DNA from: Iningainema tapete BLCC-T55
Lineage (GTDB): Bacteria; Cyanobacteriota; Cyanobacteriia; Cyanobacteriales; Nostocaceae
Reading direction: 5' to 3'
Assembly: GCF_014698965.1 (NCBI RefSeq)
Contig: NZ_JACXAE010000086.1
Span: forward strand, 306,063-370,062
DNA: 64,000 nt
The notes under the pieces were generated by a model. The model did no database searches. It was not told where the DNA came from and saw only the letters and a program-made list of their open reading frames with translations. This document shows positions 35,371 through 44,005 of the stretch, in pieces. The position numbers were made by a program, and so were the translations under genes. Each line of letters starts with the position of its first letter. The stretch's first letter is position 1.

Positions 35371-35994
35371 TTAGGAACGAACTTCTACTGCTGTGCCTAA
35401 TTTTACTTGTTTGTATAATAAACGAACGTCAGGATTACGCATTCTCAAACAACCATGAGATACAGCAGTACCAACTAAGTCATCATCTGGTGTGCCATGA
35501 AAGCCAATTTGACTGTGTCCATCTGACCAAAAACCAATCCATCGGTCGCCTAATGGACTATCGGCTCCTGCTTCAAACACTTTACCAGTAATGGGATGAC
35601 GCCAAATCGGATGAAGTTGTTTATTGATGATTTGGAACGAACCTGTTGGTGTCTCCCATCCTTTTTTACCTATACCTGTTGGGTAACTGGCAATCACCTC
35701 ACCCGAATGGTAAACATAAACGCGGCGATCGCTCAAATCGACAACGAGTTTTGTTTCGTCAGTTGCTTGGCGATTCGATGCTTGTGTAGCGGAGAAGTTT
35801 AAAAAAGACAATGGAGGAGATGATTTCGGTTTTGCTACCGCCTGTCTTGCTTGTGCGCTCCCTCTTGTTCTGGATTTGTCAGAATTAGTCACATTATTAT
35901 TGATACTCCAATTCACAGCTAAAGATAAGATTGCTGTACTAAAACAGAGCAACATTACAATCCTCTTTACCAATTCATTAGTGTTCATTGCCAT
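35371..35994 (-). CDS. L,D-transpeptidase (YkuD family)
   Basis: 207 residues with an N-terminal membrane/signal helix (IVMLLCFSTAILSLAVNWS), a short linker and a YkuD domain. The catalytic signature is complete: IGFHGTPDD and SHGCLRMRN with the active-site Cys. It cross-links or attaches partners to peptidoglycan via meso-DAP residues in the periplasm. It is convergent with the ComFB gene. DapF, in the same window, supplies the DAP substrate for the wall. Confidence 0.93.
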   Translation of the reverse strand: MAMNTNELVKRIVMLLCFSTAILSLAVNWSINNNVTNSDKSRTRGSAQARQAVAKPKSSPPLSFLNFSATQASNRQATDETKLVVDLSDRRVYVYHSGEVIASYPTGIGKKGWETPTGSFQIINKQLHPIWRHPITGKVFEAGADSPLGDRWIGFWSDGHSQIGFHGTPDDDLVGTAVSHGCLRMRNPDVRLLYKQVKLGTAVEVRS

Positions 35995-36039
35995 CTTTTT
36001 TTCTCTCTAGCATACACAGCTTTTCTGCGCCAATTGTAT

Positions 36040-36255
36040 TTACCATTTTCTCTTGCTACCGCTTGAATAGCAACTTATGACGGTAATTAGAGCGACAAGT
36101 CCAGTCATGAAAAATTCACAAACTTTTATCAATTCCCTCATGAAATTTTTCTGAACACCGGGCAAACTAGGGCTATAGCGATGAAAAATTGCCTTGACTT
36201 CTCTAGGTGAGTTTTGTAGTTCGACTGCATACATAAAAAATTCAACTTTAGTCAT
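36040..36255 (-). CDS. Possible small membrane protein
   Basis: A 71-codon frame with a hydrophobic segment (FFMTGLVALITVISCYSSG) near the C-terminus and a basic end. There is no good ribosome-binding site and I recognise no family. It may be spurious. Confidence 0.25.
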   Translation of the reverse strand: MTKVEFFMYAVELQNSPREVKAIFHRYSPSLPGVQKNFMRELIKVCEFFMTGLVALITVISCYSSGSKRKW

Positions 36256-36319
36256 CTACATTACGGAACTTTACAAGTAGTGCAATCAATCATGCTTTAG
36301 TGTGGGTGAGAGAAGAACT

Positions 36320-36445
36320 ATGTTAGAAAAAATATTGCTAGCGGTGACAATTACATTTTCCCTGAATTTATTTTTGCAGGTTCGCCCCAGCGACCAACCA
36401 CAGACAAAGACGAACACACAAATTGTGGTGACGATGCAAAAGTAG
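36320..36445 (+). CDS. Possible 41-residue membrane peptide upstream of sigG
   Basis: ATG 36320 to TAG 36443-36445. The peptide starts with a hydrophobic helix (EKILLAVTITFSLNLFLQV) and ends in a polar tail (RPSDQPQTKTNTQI), preceded by the purine-rich stretch GAGAGAAGAA. It lies 99 bases before the preferred sigG start on the same strand and may be co-transcribed with it. Coding status is uncertain because it is short. Confidence 0.4.
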   Translation: MLEKILLAVTITFSLNLFLQVRPSDQPQTKTNTQIVVTMQK

Positions 36446-36544
36446 AGTTGGGATGTTCCAGTCATAAATCCGGCACTCATTATGGGAACTTCTGGGCTAT
36501 TAGCAGGTCTAATAGATAGGGAAGACATAAACCCAGTACGATCT

Positions 36545-37201
36545 ATGAGTCAATCAATTAGTGTATCCTGGTCAACGGTTGATACGAGGCTCCCAGAAGC
36601 ATTGGTGCAAGTTGACAAACTCACCAATCACGACTTAATATTGCGCTGTCAAGCAGGATTGCGCCCTGATCGTGCTGCGTTTGCGGAACTTTTACGCCGC
36701 TATCAATCTCAAGTTGATCGAGTTTTGTACCATCTTGCTCCTGATTGGGCGGATAGAGCAGATTTAGCTCAAGAGGTTTGGATTCGAGTATATCGGAATA
36801 TTAACCGATTACAAGAACCAGCTAAGTTCCGGGGTTGGTTAAGTCGCATTGCTACTAACTTGTTTTATGATGAGTTACGTAAACGCAAGCGCGTAGTCAG
36901 TCCTTTATCGCTAGATGCTCCCCGTTCTGTTGATGATGGTGAGATGGATTGGGAAATTGCTGGCGATACACCAGGACCTGAGGAAGAACTGACAACTAGA
37001 GAATTTTATGAGCAATTGCGTCTGGCGATCGCTGACCTACCTGAAGTTTTTCGCACTACCATTGTTCTGCGGGAGATCGAAGGCTTGGCATATGAAGAAA
37101 TTGCCGAAATCACTGGCGTCTCTCTTGGAACTGTAAAGTCCAGAATCGCTAGGGCAAGGTCTAGGTTGCAAGCTCAACTGCAAAATTATCTAGATATTTA
37201 A
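36545..37201 (+). CDS. sigG: SigG-type ECF (group 4) sigma factor
   Basis: I prefer ATG 36545 (MSQSISVSWSTVDTRLPEAL), 218 residues; a start at 36482 would add 21. Region 2 reads FAELLRRYQSQVDRVLYHLA and DLAQEVWIRVYRNINRL, with the linker FRGWLSRIATNLFYDELRKR. Region 4 reads LPEVFRTTIVLREIEGLAYE and TGVSLGTVKSRIARARSRL. It closely resembles SigG of Nostocales, a cell-envelope stress sigma factor. The next gene is its likely anti-sigma factor. Confidence 0.9.
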   Translation: MSQSISVSWSTVDTRLPEALVQVDKLTNHDLILRCQAGLRPDRAAFAELLRRYQSQVDRVLYHLAPDWADRADLAQEVWIRVYRNINRLQEPAKFRGWLSRIATNLFYDELRKRKRVVSPLSLDAPRSVDDGEMDWEIAGDTPGPEEELTTREFYEQLRLAIADLPEVFRTTIVLREIEGLAYEEIAEITGVSLGTVKSRIARARSRLQAQLQNYLDI

Positions 37202-37358
37202 AATTACAGTACTTCTGGGAAGGTAAATGGCAGAATTTAATAATTCATTAAGAATTATCAAAAAATCTGGCTAATTTCTGCCATCAGAGAAAAGTTAATC
37301 AAATTCTCAAGGTCATTTACTCTTTATAACCCGTGTAGGAATTGGTAATAATGTTAAG

Positions 37359-37949
37359 ATGACTACTGATTCACAGTCTCAAGACTATTCCCACTCGCAA
37401 GACAATCTAGAATTGCCTTCGGGGAATGATAGGCATACCAATGAATTAACGGGTGCTATGGATATGGTGAAGCGCGATCGCTTCGAGTTATTAAGTGCAT
37501 ACCTCGACGGTGAGGTGACTGCTGCCGAACGTAAACAAGTGGAAGAATGGTTGGCAACTGATCCAACCGCGAAACACTTGTATGCCAGATTATTAAAACT
37601 GAGGCATAGTGTGCGGAATATTCCCGTGCCAGAAACTGTGCCAGTAGAAAAAACAGTCGAACAAGTTTTGACTCGTTTGCATCGTCGTGCGCAACTGAAA
37701 TGGTTATGTGGCGGTGCAGCCGTTGCTGCTTGTGTGATTAGTGCCGTATCTGGTTTACTACCTACTCCAGAACTGCAAATAGCTGATAAACAATCAGTAA
37801 AACAGGCACAAACAGCATCTACGCCTGCTACTACCTCACCGTTAATGGTTGCTATTAATAATCCGGTGATTCCTATTCCTAAAGCTGCACAAGCTGCTCC
37901 TGAATCAGGAGTGGATCAGTTCAAGGACATTGAAAATGATATTAATTAG
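37359..37949 (+). CDS. Membrane anti-sigma factor of SigG (ApsG-like)
   Basis: 196 residues. The segment LLSAYLDGEVTAAERKQVEE, followed by LYARLLKLRHSVRNIPVPE, is the anti-sigma fold seen in RseA/zinc-finger-type regulators, here without the HxxxCxxC zinc motif. One membrane helix (WLCGGAAVAACVISAVSGLL) puts a Pro/Ala/Thr-rich C-terminus outside. It would hold SigG at the membrane until an envelope signal triggers release. The gene follows sigG by 157 bases on the same strand. The assignment rests on fold pattern and order. Confidence 0.85.
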   Translation: MTTDSQSQDYSHSQDNLELPSGNDRHTNELTGAMDMVKRDRFELLSAYLDGEVTAAERKQVEEWLATDPTAKHLYARLLKLRHSVRNIPVPETVPVEKTVEQVLTRLHRRAQLKWLCGGAAVAACVISAVSGLLPTPELQIADKQSVKQAQTASTPATTSPLMVAINNPVIPIPKAAQAAPESGVDQFKDIENDIN

Positions 37950-37950
37950 A

Positions 37951-38002
37951 AGAACTCAGTTGTCAGAATTTAGAATAATACTGTTCTGGGTTCTTTCTTT
38001 TT
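37951..38002 (+). terminator. Hairpin and T-run after the anti-sigma gene
   Basis: AGAACTCAG (37951-37959) pairs with CTGGGTTCT (37986-37994, one G-U) and is followed by TTCTTTTT. It begins one base after the stop codon and looks like a shortened relative of the repeats at 17415 and 42135. Confidence 0.6.
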
Positions 38003-38044
38003 AAATAATTAATAATTGATAGTTATTTAATATCTGAGGTGTCC

Positions 38045-38078
38045 AGTCCACCAGCCATTTGGTAGGTGGACTCCTTTT
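38045..38078 (+). terminator. Second hairpin terminator after the sigG operon
   Basis: AGTCCACC (38045-38052) and GGTGGACT (38065-38072) form an 8-bp stem with a 12-base loop, followed by CCTTTT. Confidence 0.6.
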
Positions 38079-38148
38079 AGTTGACTAATTTTTTCAAATG
38101 TCATAGTTTACTTGTGCGACAAGAGCAACTATTAATAAACTAAGCCGC

Positions 38149-38253
38149 ATGAAAACATTTCGCACACCGAGTGCCGGTGGTTCTGGCATGCTTAATGCTT
38201 TTGCTCTGAATAATCAAGATGATTTAGTCTATGTGGATAAATATTTTAGCTAG
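38149..38253 (+). CDS. Possible 34-residue peptide (or gene fragment)
   Basis: ATG 38149 to TAG 38251-38253 reads MKTFRTPSAGGSGMLNAFAL and then NNQDDLVYVDKYFS. The GGxxLNAFA-x-VYVD pattern vaguely recalls the N-terminus of small cyanobacterial thylakoid proteins related to high-light-inducible proteins, without the membrane helix. It could be a truncated remnant or not coding at all. Confidence 0.25.
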   Translation: MKTFRTPSAGGSGMLNAFALNNQDDLVYVDKYFS

Positions 38254-38373
38254 TGACGAGCGCCCATTCAGCAACGCTTGCTTTTCCAGATCCTGAAGCA
38301 ACTTAGTGTCTATATCTTGGATAAGAACTTCAGCTATCGCTCTTACCCCCCTAATAAAACAAGGTTTTACAAA

Positions 38374-38447
38374 TCGGAGCGGCGGGATTTGAACCCACGA
38401 CCTCCACTACCCCAAAGTGGCGCGCTACCAAGCTGCGCTACGCCCCG
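38374..38447 (-). tRNA. tRNA-Pro (anticodon GGG)
   Basis: The reverse strand folds as a cloverleaf. The acceptor stem is CGGGGCG/CGCTCCG with discriminator A, the D arm contains GCGCAGCTTGGTAGCGC, the anticodon stem is CCACT/AGTGG around loop TTGGGGT (anticodon GGG), and the T arm is GTGGGTTCAAATCCCGC. CCA is not encoded. Proline identity fits the GGG anticodon. Confidence 0.95.
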
Positions 38448-38572
38448 ATTAATCTTTACATGATATCAACTATGATTACGTTCGTCAAGTACTCAACCGA
38501 AAAAAACTTTGAGCATCCCAACCGACAAAATGAGTGGAGCTAGAACTTGCCCTAGAATATGGCATGACTTAA

Positions 38573-40054
38573 CTAAGCAGAGCGCACTTTAAATAACAGC
38601 ATCGTCACAGTTGTAAAAAACACACTTAGTATAATACTGTTCAAGCTGATACTCTTACCGCTTTCACTGACCAAAACACTTTCGAGGATCACTGAAGGTA
38701 ATATTATTCCATTCAGCAGTAATAACCGATAAAAAATTACTCTTCTTTTTGCCAAAGTAGTTACGAGGGCTAAGCAAAATCCTAGAGGAATAAAAGTTAG
38801 TGCGTAGTAGAATATTTTATGCTCTTTTGGCATCAACTCTAGTAAATTAAAAGAGTAATAATTCTGTAATTTGTCTACATAGACTTGAACAGTTGCTTTG
38901 GAATAAGTGACGACTATGTGATGAGGATTAGTGTCCGCAAAAATACCAGGAACATTCAGTTTGAACTCCGAACCGTTTTTACCTGTAATTGGTGTTCGTA
39001 TCCGCAAGTCTAAGTCACTTCCCTGTTGTCCTAGTGTAAAATTACGCCGAACGCTATTCCTGGAAATTGAGACAATACGAGCTGGTCCCGTTTGGTTTGT
39101 GTTACCACTAGCAACAGTGGTACTGATGGTAAATTCTGAGGTTTCACTGATTTTTTTGTTCAAAGATGTGACAGCCGCAGATGATTCTAGCCAGTTAGTG
39201 GAATTGAAAAATACGCCCTCACCGAATTGAGTTTCCGTAGGTTTTCCCCGCCATACTAGTCTCGAAAGTTTCCCTGTCTGATCTTGATAGCAACATTCAT
39301 TATTTAATTGATAAGAAGCTAGCAGAGAATCTCCAATATTAGTAAAGTATGTTTCATCTGTAAATATCTGTGACACTTCTTTTTCTGTTACAGATTTATC
39401 AGCAATGTCAACTTTGTAAATATATCCTTGCCAAGGTCGATCACCTATTTGCTCATTGCCAAGTAGTAGATGATAATTTAAACTCCAGGTACTCAAATTA
39501 GTTGTATTTTGCCATAATATTGCCAGAATGAATGTTAGAAATATGTATCCCGCAAAGAAAGCTGTTATTTTTTGAGCAGAATGCCTAACTCTAATATTTT
39601 GGTGTGTTATGGTTCGAGAATTATAAGTATAAAAGCTGAGAAAACCAAAACATCCCCCAATAGTGTTGTTAAGAATATCTTCAGGGGTAGGTTGTCTGGA
39701 AGGTAGGAATACTTGCAATAATTCAACTGTAAATGATAAGCCTGCACTAGCTAGGATAACTATAAAAATTTTGACTATTGGTTTCATCCTGGTTTTTTGT
39801 AACACATTAGTTACCGTGAAACCAACAGGCATAAATAACAAAACATTGTTTACCTGGTCTTGGAATAGACTGGTATTGTTGAAACTCTCAATAAGTTGTT
39901 GCCAAGACAAATTACTGTTAAAGGAAAAATTAAAAGGATAAAGTGTAGCTAGTATCACTAATATGCTACTGAAAAAAACAAGTATAATATCTATCAAGGA
40001 TACTGGTTGCTCTGACAAATTAAATACTGAGGAAAAAATGTTGCCTCTTTTCAT
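38573..40054 (-). CDS. VanZ-like membrane protein with LamG-type domain
   Basis: 493 residues. The N-terminal third is VanZ-like, with helices and the signatures DQVNNVLLFMPVGFTV and VELLQVFLPSRQPTPEDILN. After a helix near 165-185 comes a beta-rich extracytoplasmic region (about 190-420) that reads like a LamG/concanavalin domain (PARIVSISRNSVRRNFTLGQ and HHIVVTYSKATVQVYVDKLQ). Helices close the C-terminus. VanZ domains are linked to glycopeptide resistance and membrane physiology in other bacteria, but the role of this fusion is unknown. It seems to be transcribed alone. Confidence 0.83.
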   Translation of the reverse strand: MKRGNIFSSVFNLSEQPVSLIDIILVFFSSILVILATLYPFNFSFNSNLSWQQLIESFNNTSLFQDQVNNVLLFMPVGFTVTNVLQKTRMKPIVKIFIVILASAGLSFTVELLQVFLPSRQPTPEDILNNTIGGCFGFLSFYTYNSRTITHQNIRVRHSAQKITAFFAGYIFLTFILAILWQNTTNLSTWSLNYHLLLGNEQIGDRPWQGYIYKVDIADKSVTEKEVSQIFTDETYFTNIGDSLLASYQLNNECCYQDQTGKLSRLVWRGKPTETQFGEGVFFNSTNWLESSAAVTSLNKKISETSEFTISTTVASGNTNQTGPARIVSISRNSVRRNFTLGQQGSDLDLRIRTPITGKNGSEFKLNVPGIFADTNPHHIVVTYSKATVQVYVDKLQNYYSFNLLELMPKEHKIFYYALTFIPLGFCLALVTTLAKRRVIFYRLLLLNGIILPSVILESVLVSESGKSISLNSIILSVFFTTVTMLLFKVRSA

Positions 40055-40520
40055 AAATACTTGAGTTTATTATTTGACGAATCACGAATAATAAGTTATT
40101 GGTTGCACCTAATCTGTACATTTTAATTACAATTTTCAAAAATTAGCTTAAAATTTGCGGCTATTCACAATAAATATAAACTATTAGTCGTTATTTTAGT
40201 TATGTATATACTTCTGATTGAGATATTGTAAAGATTTAATGAAGTGCCTGTAAATATACAGATATAAATTTTCTGGCTTGCATAGAATAATTATCTTTGG
40301 TACTAACTTATAAAAATTTTGATTATGCGATATGTTGCTTTAACCGTGAGATGAGATGGTCAGTAAGATTCTTTACAGACTTACTCTTTGTTCCAATTTT
40401 TACAAAAACCTCATAATACTATTGAAAGAGAGATGAAAAAAAGGCTGGCATGTTAATTTGTGTATCCCATGCCTTATCAAAGTTGGCATTACCCTGCTTC
40501 CAGGATGAATCTAAACAGTC
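40055..40520. other. 466-base divergent intergenic region
   Basis: AT-rich, between the divergent VanZ-LamG and cyclase genes. I see no open frame, repeat or RNA gene. It should contain both promoters, but no -35/-10 pair stands out. Confidence 0.5.
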
Positions 40521-42128
40521 ATGACAGAACTGAAACTGCGCCTACAAGAAGGAAATACCGAAAGAACTGTAACAGTACAGCAAGATGTGTTCAGTATTGG
40601 GCGTTTGCCTCAATGTGACTTGTACTTGCCTTCTGGTGGCGTTTCCCGTTATCATGCTCGTATAGTGAAAACTGTTTCTGGTGCATGGACTATTGAGGAT
40701 CTGGGTAGCAAAAACGGGACGCAACTGAACGATCGCCTTGTTACCTCTCCCCAAGAATTACAGCACGGCGACATTGTTTGGTTAGGGGATGTCAGCTTAA
40801 TAGTACTGTTGACAAATCCTTTGCAAACGCGAATAGCTAAGCAAGAGGGTGTTTCTCAAGGCAGAACTATTCTCCGCAACGTCAAACAACTGCAACAGCA
40901 ATGGATACAAGCTGATGATGACGATGGCAATATCAGCAACAAAGATAAAACCATTGCCCGCCTCAAAGACTTGGTTGACATCGCCAAAAATCTCTCCGCT
41001 GCAGCATCCATCGAAGCTATTTTTTCTCAGGTGCAAGAAGTTGTTTTTCGTTATCTCAAGAGTATTGACCGCTTAGCTTTACTGATCGATGTCAATGATA
41101 GCGGTAAATTGGTCCTAATGAACGCTGCAACCAGAAATTTACGCGAACAAGAAGATTTGCTAGCTGATGGTAGTTGGATTAGTCGCAGTATTTGCCAAAA
41201 GGTATTTGAAGAAAAAGTAGCCACTCAAACCGCTGATGCTCAAAATGATGAACGGTTTGCTGGGGAACACAGTATTCTAGTTAAAGATATTCGTAGCGCG
41301 ATGGCTGTACCGCTATGGGATGAAAACAAAGTAATTGGTGTACTTTATGCTGATGCTCATCTTTCTTCTTACCATTGGGTACAAGAAGGCGAAGAGGAAC
41401 TTGGCTTTTTTTCGGCTTTAGCCAACTTAGTGGCTTCTAGCGTGCAACGTTGGCTGTTGGCGGAGAAACTAAAAACTGAGGCGGTGATTCGTCAAAGATT
41501 AGAACGTTATCATTCTCCAGCCGTTGTACAACAGTTGATTGCTTTGGGAACTCTACCGGATGGTCGTTTACCGCCCAAAGAAAGTGAAATTAGTATTTTA
41601 TTTGCCGATTTAGTTGGTTTTACGGCAATTTCAGAACGATTAAAGCCTACCCAAATCGCGGAGTTACTGAATAATTTATTTGAGGAGATGCTGCAAGAGG
41701 TGTTTGCCTTCAGCGGCACTTTGGATAAGTATATTGGTGATTGTATCATGGCATTTTTTGGCGCTCCTGAACCACAAAGCGATCATGCCGATCGCGCTGT
41801 CGCTGCTGCCAAAGGTATGCTAACTCGTTTATCTGGTCTTAATGCGCAGAATTTTTGGACTGAACCACTACAATTGCGTATTGCTATTAATAGTGGTAAA
41901 GCTGTAGTTGGCGATGTCGGTAGTTCTCAAAGGGTAGAGTATACGGCTCTGGGCGCAACAATTAATCTCGCTGCTCGGATGGAAGGAGTTTGTCCCCCTG
42001 GTGAGTGTGTCATCAGTGAAGCTACTTATCAAATGCTTTCTCAACCTTCCAGTTTTATGGAAATGGGCGATTATCGCTTTAAAGGTATTAATCGATTAGT
42101 TAAAGTTTATCAAACGAAGATGCATTAA
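40521..42128 (+). CDS. FHA-GAF class III nucleotide cyclase
   Basis: 535 residues: FHA domain (about 5-95, IGRLPQCDLYLPSGGVSRYH, then DLGSKNGTQLND) that would bind phosphothreonine, GAF domain (about 155-315) and cyclase domain (about 345-535). Metal Asp residues are in SILFADLVGFTAIS and KYIGDCIMAFFGAP, and the substrate Lys precedes YIG. The transition-state Asn/Arg are in INLAARME. The second purine-selecting position, usually Asp in GDTVN of adenylate cyclases, is Ala here (LGATINLAARME), so ATP specificity is not certain. FHA links the cyclase to Ser/Thr kinase signalling. Confidence 0.9.
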   Translation: MTELKLRLQEGNTERTVTVQQDVFSIGRLPQCDLYLPSGGVSRYHARIVKTVSGAWTIEDLGSKNGTQLNDRLVTSPQELQHGDIVWLGDVSLIVLLTNPLQTRIAKQEGVSQGRTILRNVKQLQQQWIQADDDDGNISNKDKTIARLKDLVDIAKNLSAAASIEAIFSQVQEVVFRYLKSIDRLALLIDVNDSGKLVLMNAATRNLREQEDLLADGSWISRSICQKVFEEKVATQTADAQNDERFAGEHSILVKDIRSAMAVPLWDENKVIGVLYADAHLSSYHWVQEGEEELGFFSALANLVASSVQRWLLAEKLKTEAVIRQRLERYHSPAVVQQLIALGTLPDGRLPPKESEISILFADLVGFTAISERLKPTQIAELLNNLFEEMLQEVFAFSGTLDKYIGDCIMAFFGAPEPQSDHADRAVAAAKGMLTRLSGLNAQNFWTEPLQLRIAINSGKAVVGDVGSSQRVEYTALGATINLAARMEGVCPPGECVISEATYQMLSQPSSFMEMGDYRFKGINRLVKVYQTKMH

Positions 42129-42134
42129 TAACAG

Positions 42135-42241
42135 AGAACTCAGAACTCACAATTCAGTATTCAGTATTAATTTTGGGTTTAGATCCCCGACTAAATTCTT
42201 ACAAAGACCAACTGAGTTCTGACAACTGAGTTCTTTTTTTA
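42135..42241 (+). repeat. Dispersed repeat ending as a terminator after the cyclase gene
   Basis: Second copy of the 17415-17507 repeat, with AGAACTCAG at 42135-42143 and CTGAGTTCTT at 42226-42235, then a T-run. It shares TTTTGGGTTTAG and GACTAAATTCTT-like interior segments. Position and T-run suggest it terminates the cyclase transcript. Confidence 0.75.
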
Positions 42242-42276
42242 ATTTTTATTTCAATCTAGGTAAGCGTGTCGCATCC

Positions 42277-42285
42277 TGGTATAAT
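42277..42285 (+). promoter_or_regulatory. Extended -10 promoter candidate
   Basis: TGGTATAAT is an exact extended -10 element about 215 bases ahead of the dehydrogenase gene. No clear -35 accompanies it, as expected for extended -10 promoters. Confidence 0.4.
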
Positions 42286-42498
42286 CGTGCAGGGTTAAAA
42301 AAGTTCTGTAATTTAGGGGAGATTTCAAGCAGAAATACATAAGTAATTTGTATAAATTAGCTCAAGTTAAGTTGCAAAGTTTTAAGATATACAGACTAAG
42401 CATTAGCTGAAAGATAAAATTTGAATGGTAGGTTCCGCAATCTAGGTTTGGTAAAACCAGGAGCTACCGCAGGATATTTTGTAACGGGAGGTTAGGTA

Positions 42499-43863
42499 AT
42501 GGCTATAGCCACCATTAATCCCGCAACCGGGGATTTGCTCAAAACTTTTGAGCCACTAAAAGATCGACAAATCGCCACAAAACTAGATTTGGCACAACAG
42601 GCTTTTGATTCGTATCGCAAAACTAGTTTTGCCAAACGTGCTGTCTGGATGCAATCTTGTGCTGACATTTTGGAGCAAGACAAAGCTGAATTTGCTAAGT
42701 TGATGACGCTGGAAATGGGTAAGCCCTATTTTGCAGCGATCGCAGAAGCAGAAAAATGCGCCGTTGTTTGTCGCTATTACGCCGAACACGCCGCTGATTT
42801 CCTCGCTGATACACCAGTAAAAACTGATGCTAGTAATAGTTTTGTTCGATACCAGCCATTAGGTATAATTCTCGCAGTTATGCCGTGGAATTTTCCCTTC
42901 TGGCAAGTGTTCCGTTTTGTAGCCCCAGCATTGATGGCAGGAAATGTGGGATTGCTCAAACACGCTTCTAATGTGCCGCAATGTGCTTTGGCAATAGAAG
43001 AAATTATACATCGTGCAGGTTTTCCCCCAGGAGTGTTTCAGACTTTGTTGATTGGTGCTGCTAAAGTTGCCGACATCATTGCCGACGATCGCGTTAAAGC
43101 TGCTACTTTAACAGGAAGTGAACCAGCAGGAGCTTCCTTAGCGGCAGCAGCAGGAAAACAACTGAAAAAAACAGTCTTGGAATTGGGAGGAAGTGACCCT
43201 TTTATTGTCACAGAAAGTGCCGACTTAGAGGCAGCAGTGGCAACAGCAACTACAGCGCGGATGTTGAATAACGGACAATCTTGTATTGCAGCAAAACGCT
43301 TTATAGTTGTTGAAGCGATCGCCGATAAGTTTGAAAAGCTACTGTTAGAAAAATTCCAATCGCTCAAAATTGGCGATCCAATGTCACCAGACACAGACTT
43401 AGGACCACTAGCAACTCCTGATATTCTTCATGAATTAGACAATCAAGTGCAAGCTTGTGTCCAAAGTGGAGGAAAAGTCCTGACGGGAGGACATGTGTTA
43501 TCACGTCCAGGGAATTTTTATCCCCCAACGATTATCACAGATATTCCCCCTGGTAGTCCTACGGAGCAAGAAGAATTTTTTGGTCCGGTGGCGATGTTGT
43601 TCCGGGTTCGGGATTTGGATGCGGCAATCAAAGTCGCAAATGCTACACCATTTGGCTTGGGCGCAAGTGCTTGGACGACGAATGAGCGAGAACGCGATCG
43701 CCTGATTGAGGAAATCGAAGCTGGGGCGGTATTTATCAACGGGATGGTAAAATCTGACCCCCGATTGCCTTTTGGTGGGATTAAACGTTCTGGGTATGGA
43801 AGAGAACTCAGCATTGAAGGTATAAAAGAGTTTGTCAATGTTAAAACTGTGTGGGTGAAATGA
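42499..43863 (+). CDS. Succinate-semialdehyde dehydrogenase (TCA-cycle bypass)
   Basis: 454 residues, aldehyde dehydrogenase superfamily. The catalytic Glu lies in VLELGGSDPF and the nucleophile Cys in NNGQSCIAAKRF; the PWNFPFWQVFR cofactor motif and the C-terminal LPFGGIKRSGYGREL are present. GGGAGG stands about nine bases before ATG. With the decarboxylase encoded next, it converts 2-oxoglutarate to succinate through succinic semialdehyde. This pair was shown to close the TCA cycle in Synechococcus 7002, where the two genes are also adjacent. Confidence 0.93.
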   Translation: MAIATINPATGDLLKTFEPLKDRQIATKLDLAQQAFDSYRKTSFAKRAVWMQSCADILEQDKAEFAKLMTLEMGKPYFAAIAEAEKCAVVCRYYAEHAADFLADTPVKTDASNSFVRYQPLGIILAVMPWNFPFWQVFRFVAPALMAGNVGLLKHASNVPQCALAIEEIIHRAGFPPGVFQTLLIGAAKVADIIADDRVKAATLTGSEPAGASLAAAAGKQLKKTVLELGGSDPFIVTESADLEAAVATATTARMLNNGQSCIAAKRFIVVEAIADKFEKLLLEKFQSLKIGDPMSPDTDLGPLATPDILHELDNQVQACVQSGGKVLTGGHVLSRPGNFYPPTIITDIPPGSPTEQEEFFGPVAMLFRVRDLDAAIKVANATPFGLGASAWTTNERERDRLIEEIEAGAVFINGMVKSDPRLPFGGIKRSGYGRELSIEGIKEFVNVKTVWVK

Positions 43864-43872
43864 TGTGTGGAT

Positions 43873-43909
43873 GGCTAATGGAAGACTGGCTAATGGAAGA
43901 CTGGCTAAT
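43873..43909. repeat. 15-base tandem repeat (GGCTAATGGAAGACT)
   Basis: Two full copies (43873-43887, 43888-43902) and a 7-base partial copy lie between the dehydrogenase and decarboxylase genes. Confidence 0.9.
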
Positions 43910-43926
43910 AGTTTTTAAGCAATTAA

Positions 43927-43947
43927 CAATTAGCAATTAGCAATTAG
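43927..43947. repeat. Heptanucleotide tandem repeat (CAATTAG x3)
   Basis: Three exact copies. The same heptamer in another phase is repeated at 58863-58887. Such arrays are a hallmark of Nostocales. Confidence 0.9.
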
Positions 43948-44005
43948 CCATTAACTCTTAGCAAATTCAAACGTCTAAATTTTTTCGCGCTAGAGAGGAA
44001 TCAAA

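Noticed and set aside
43927..43947. CRISPR-like direct repeats
   Set aside because: Seven-base contiguous tandem units without spacers; a heptanucleotide array, not CRISPR. No CRISPR array or cas gene was seen in the window.
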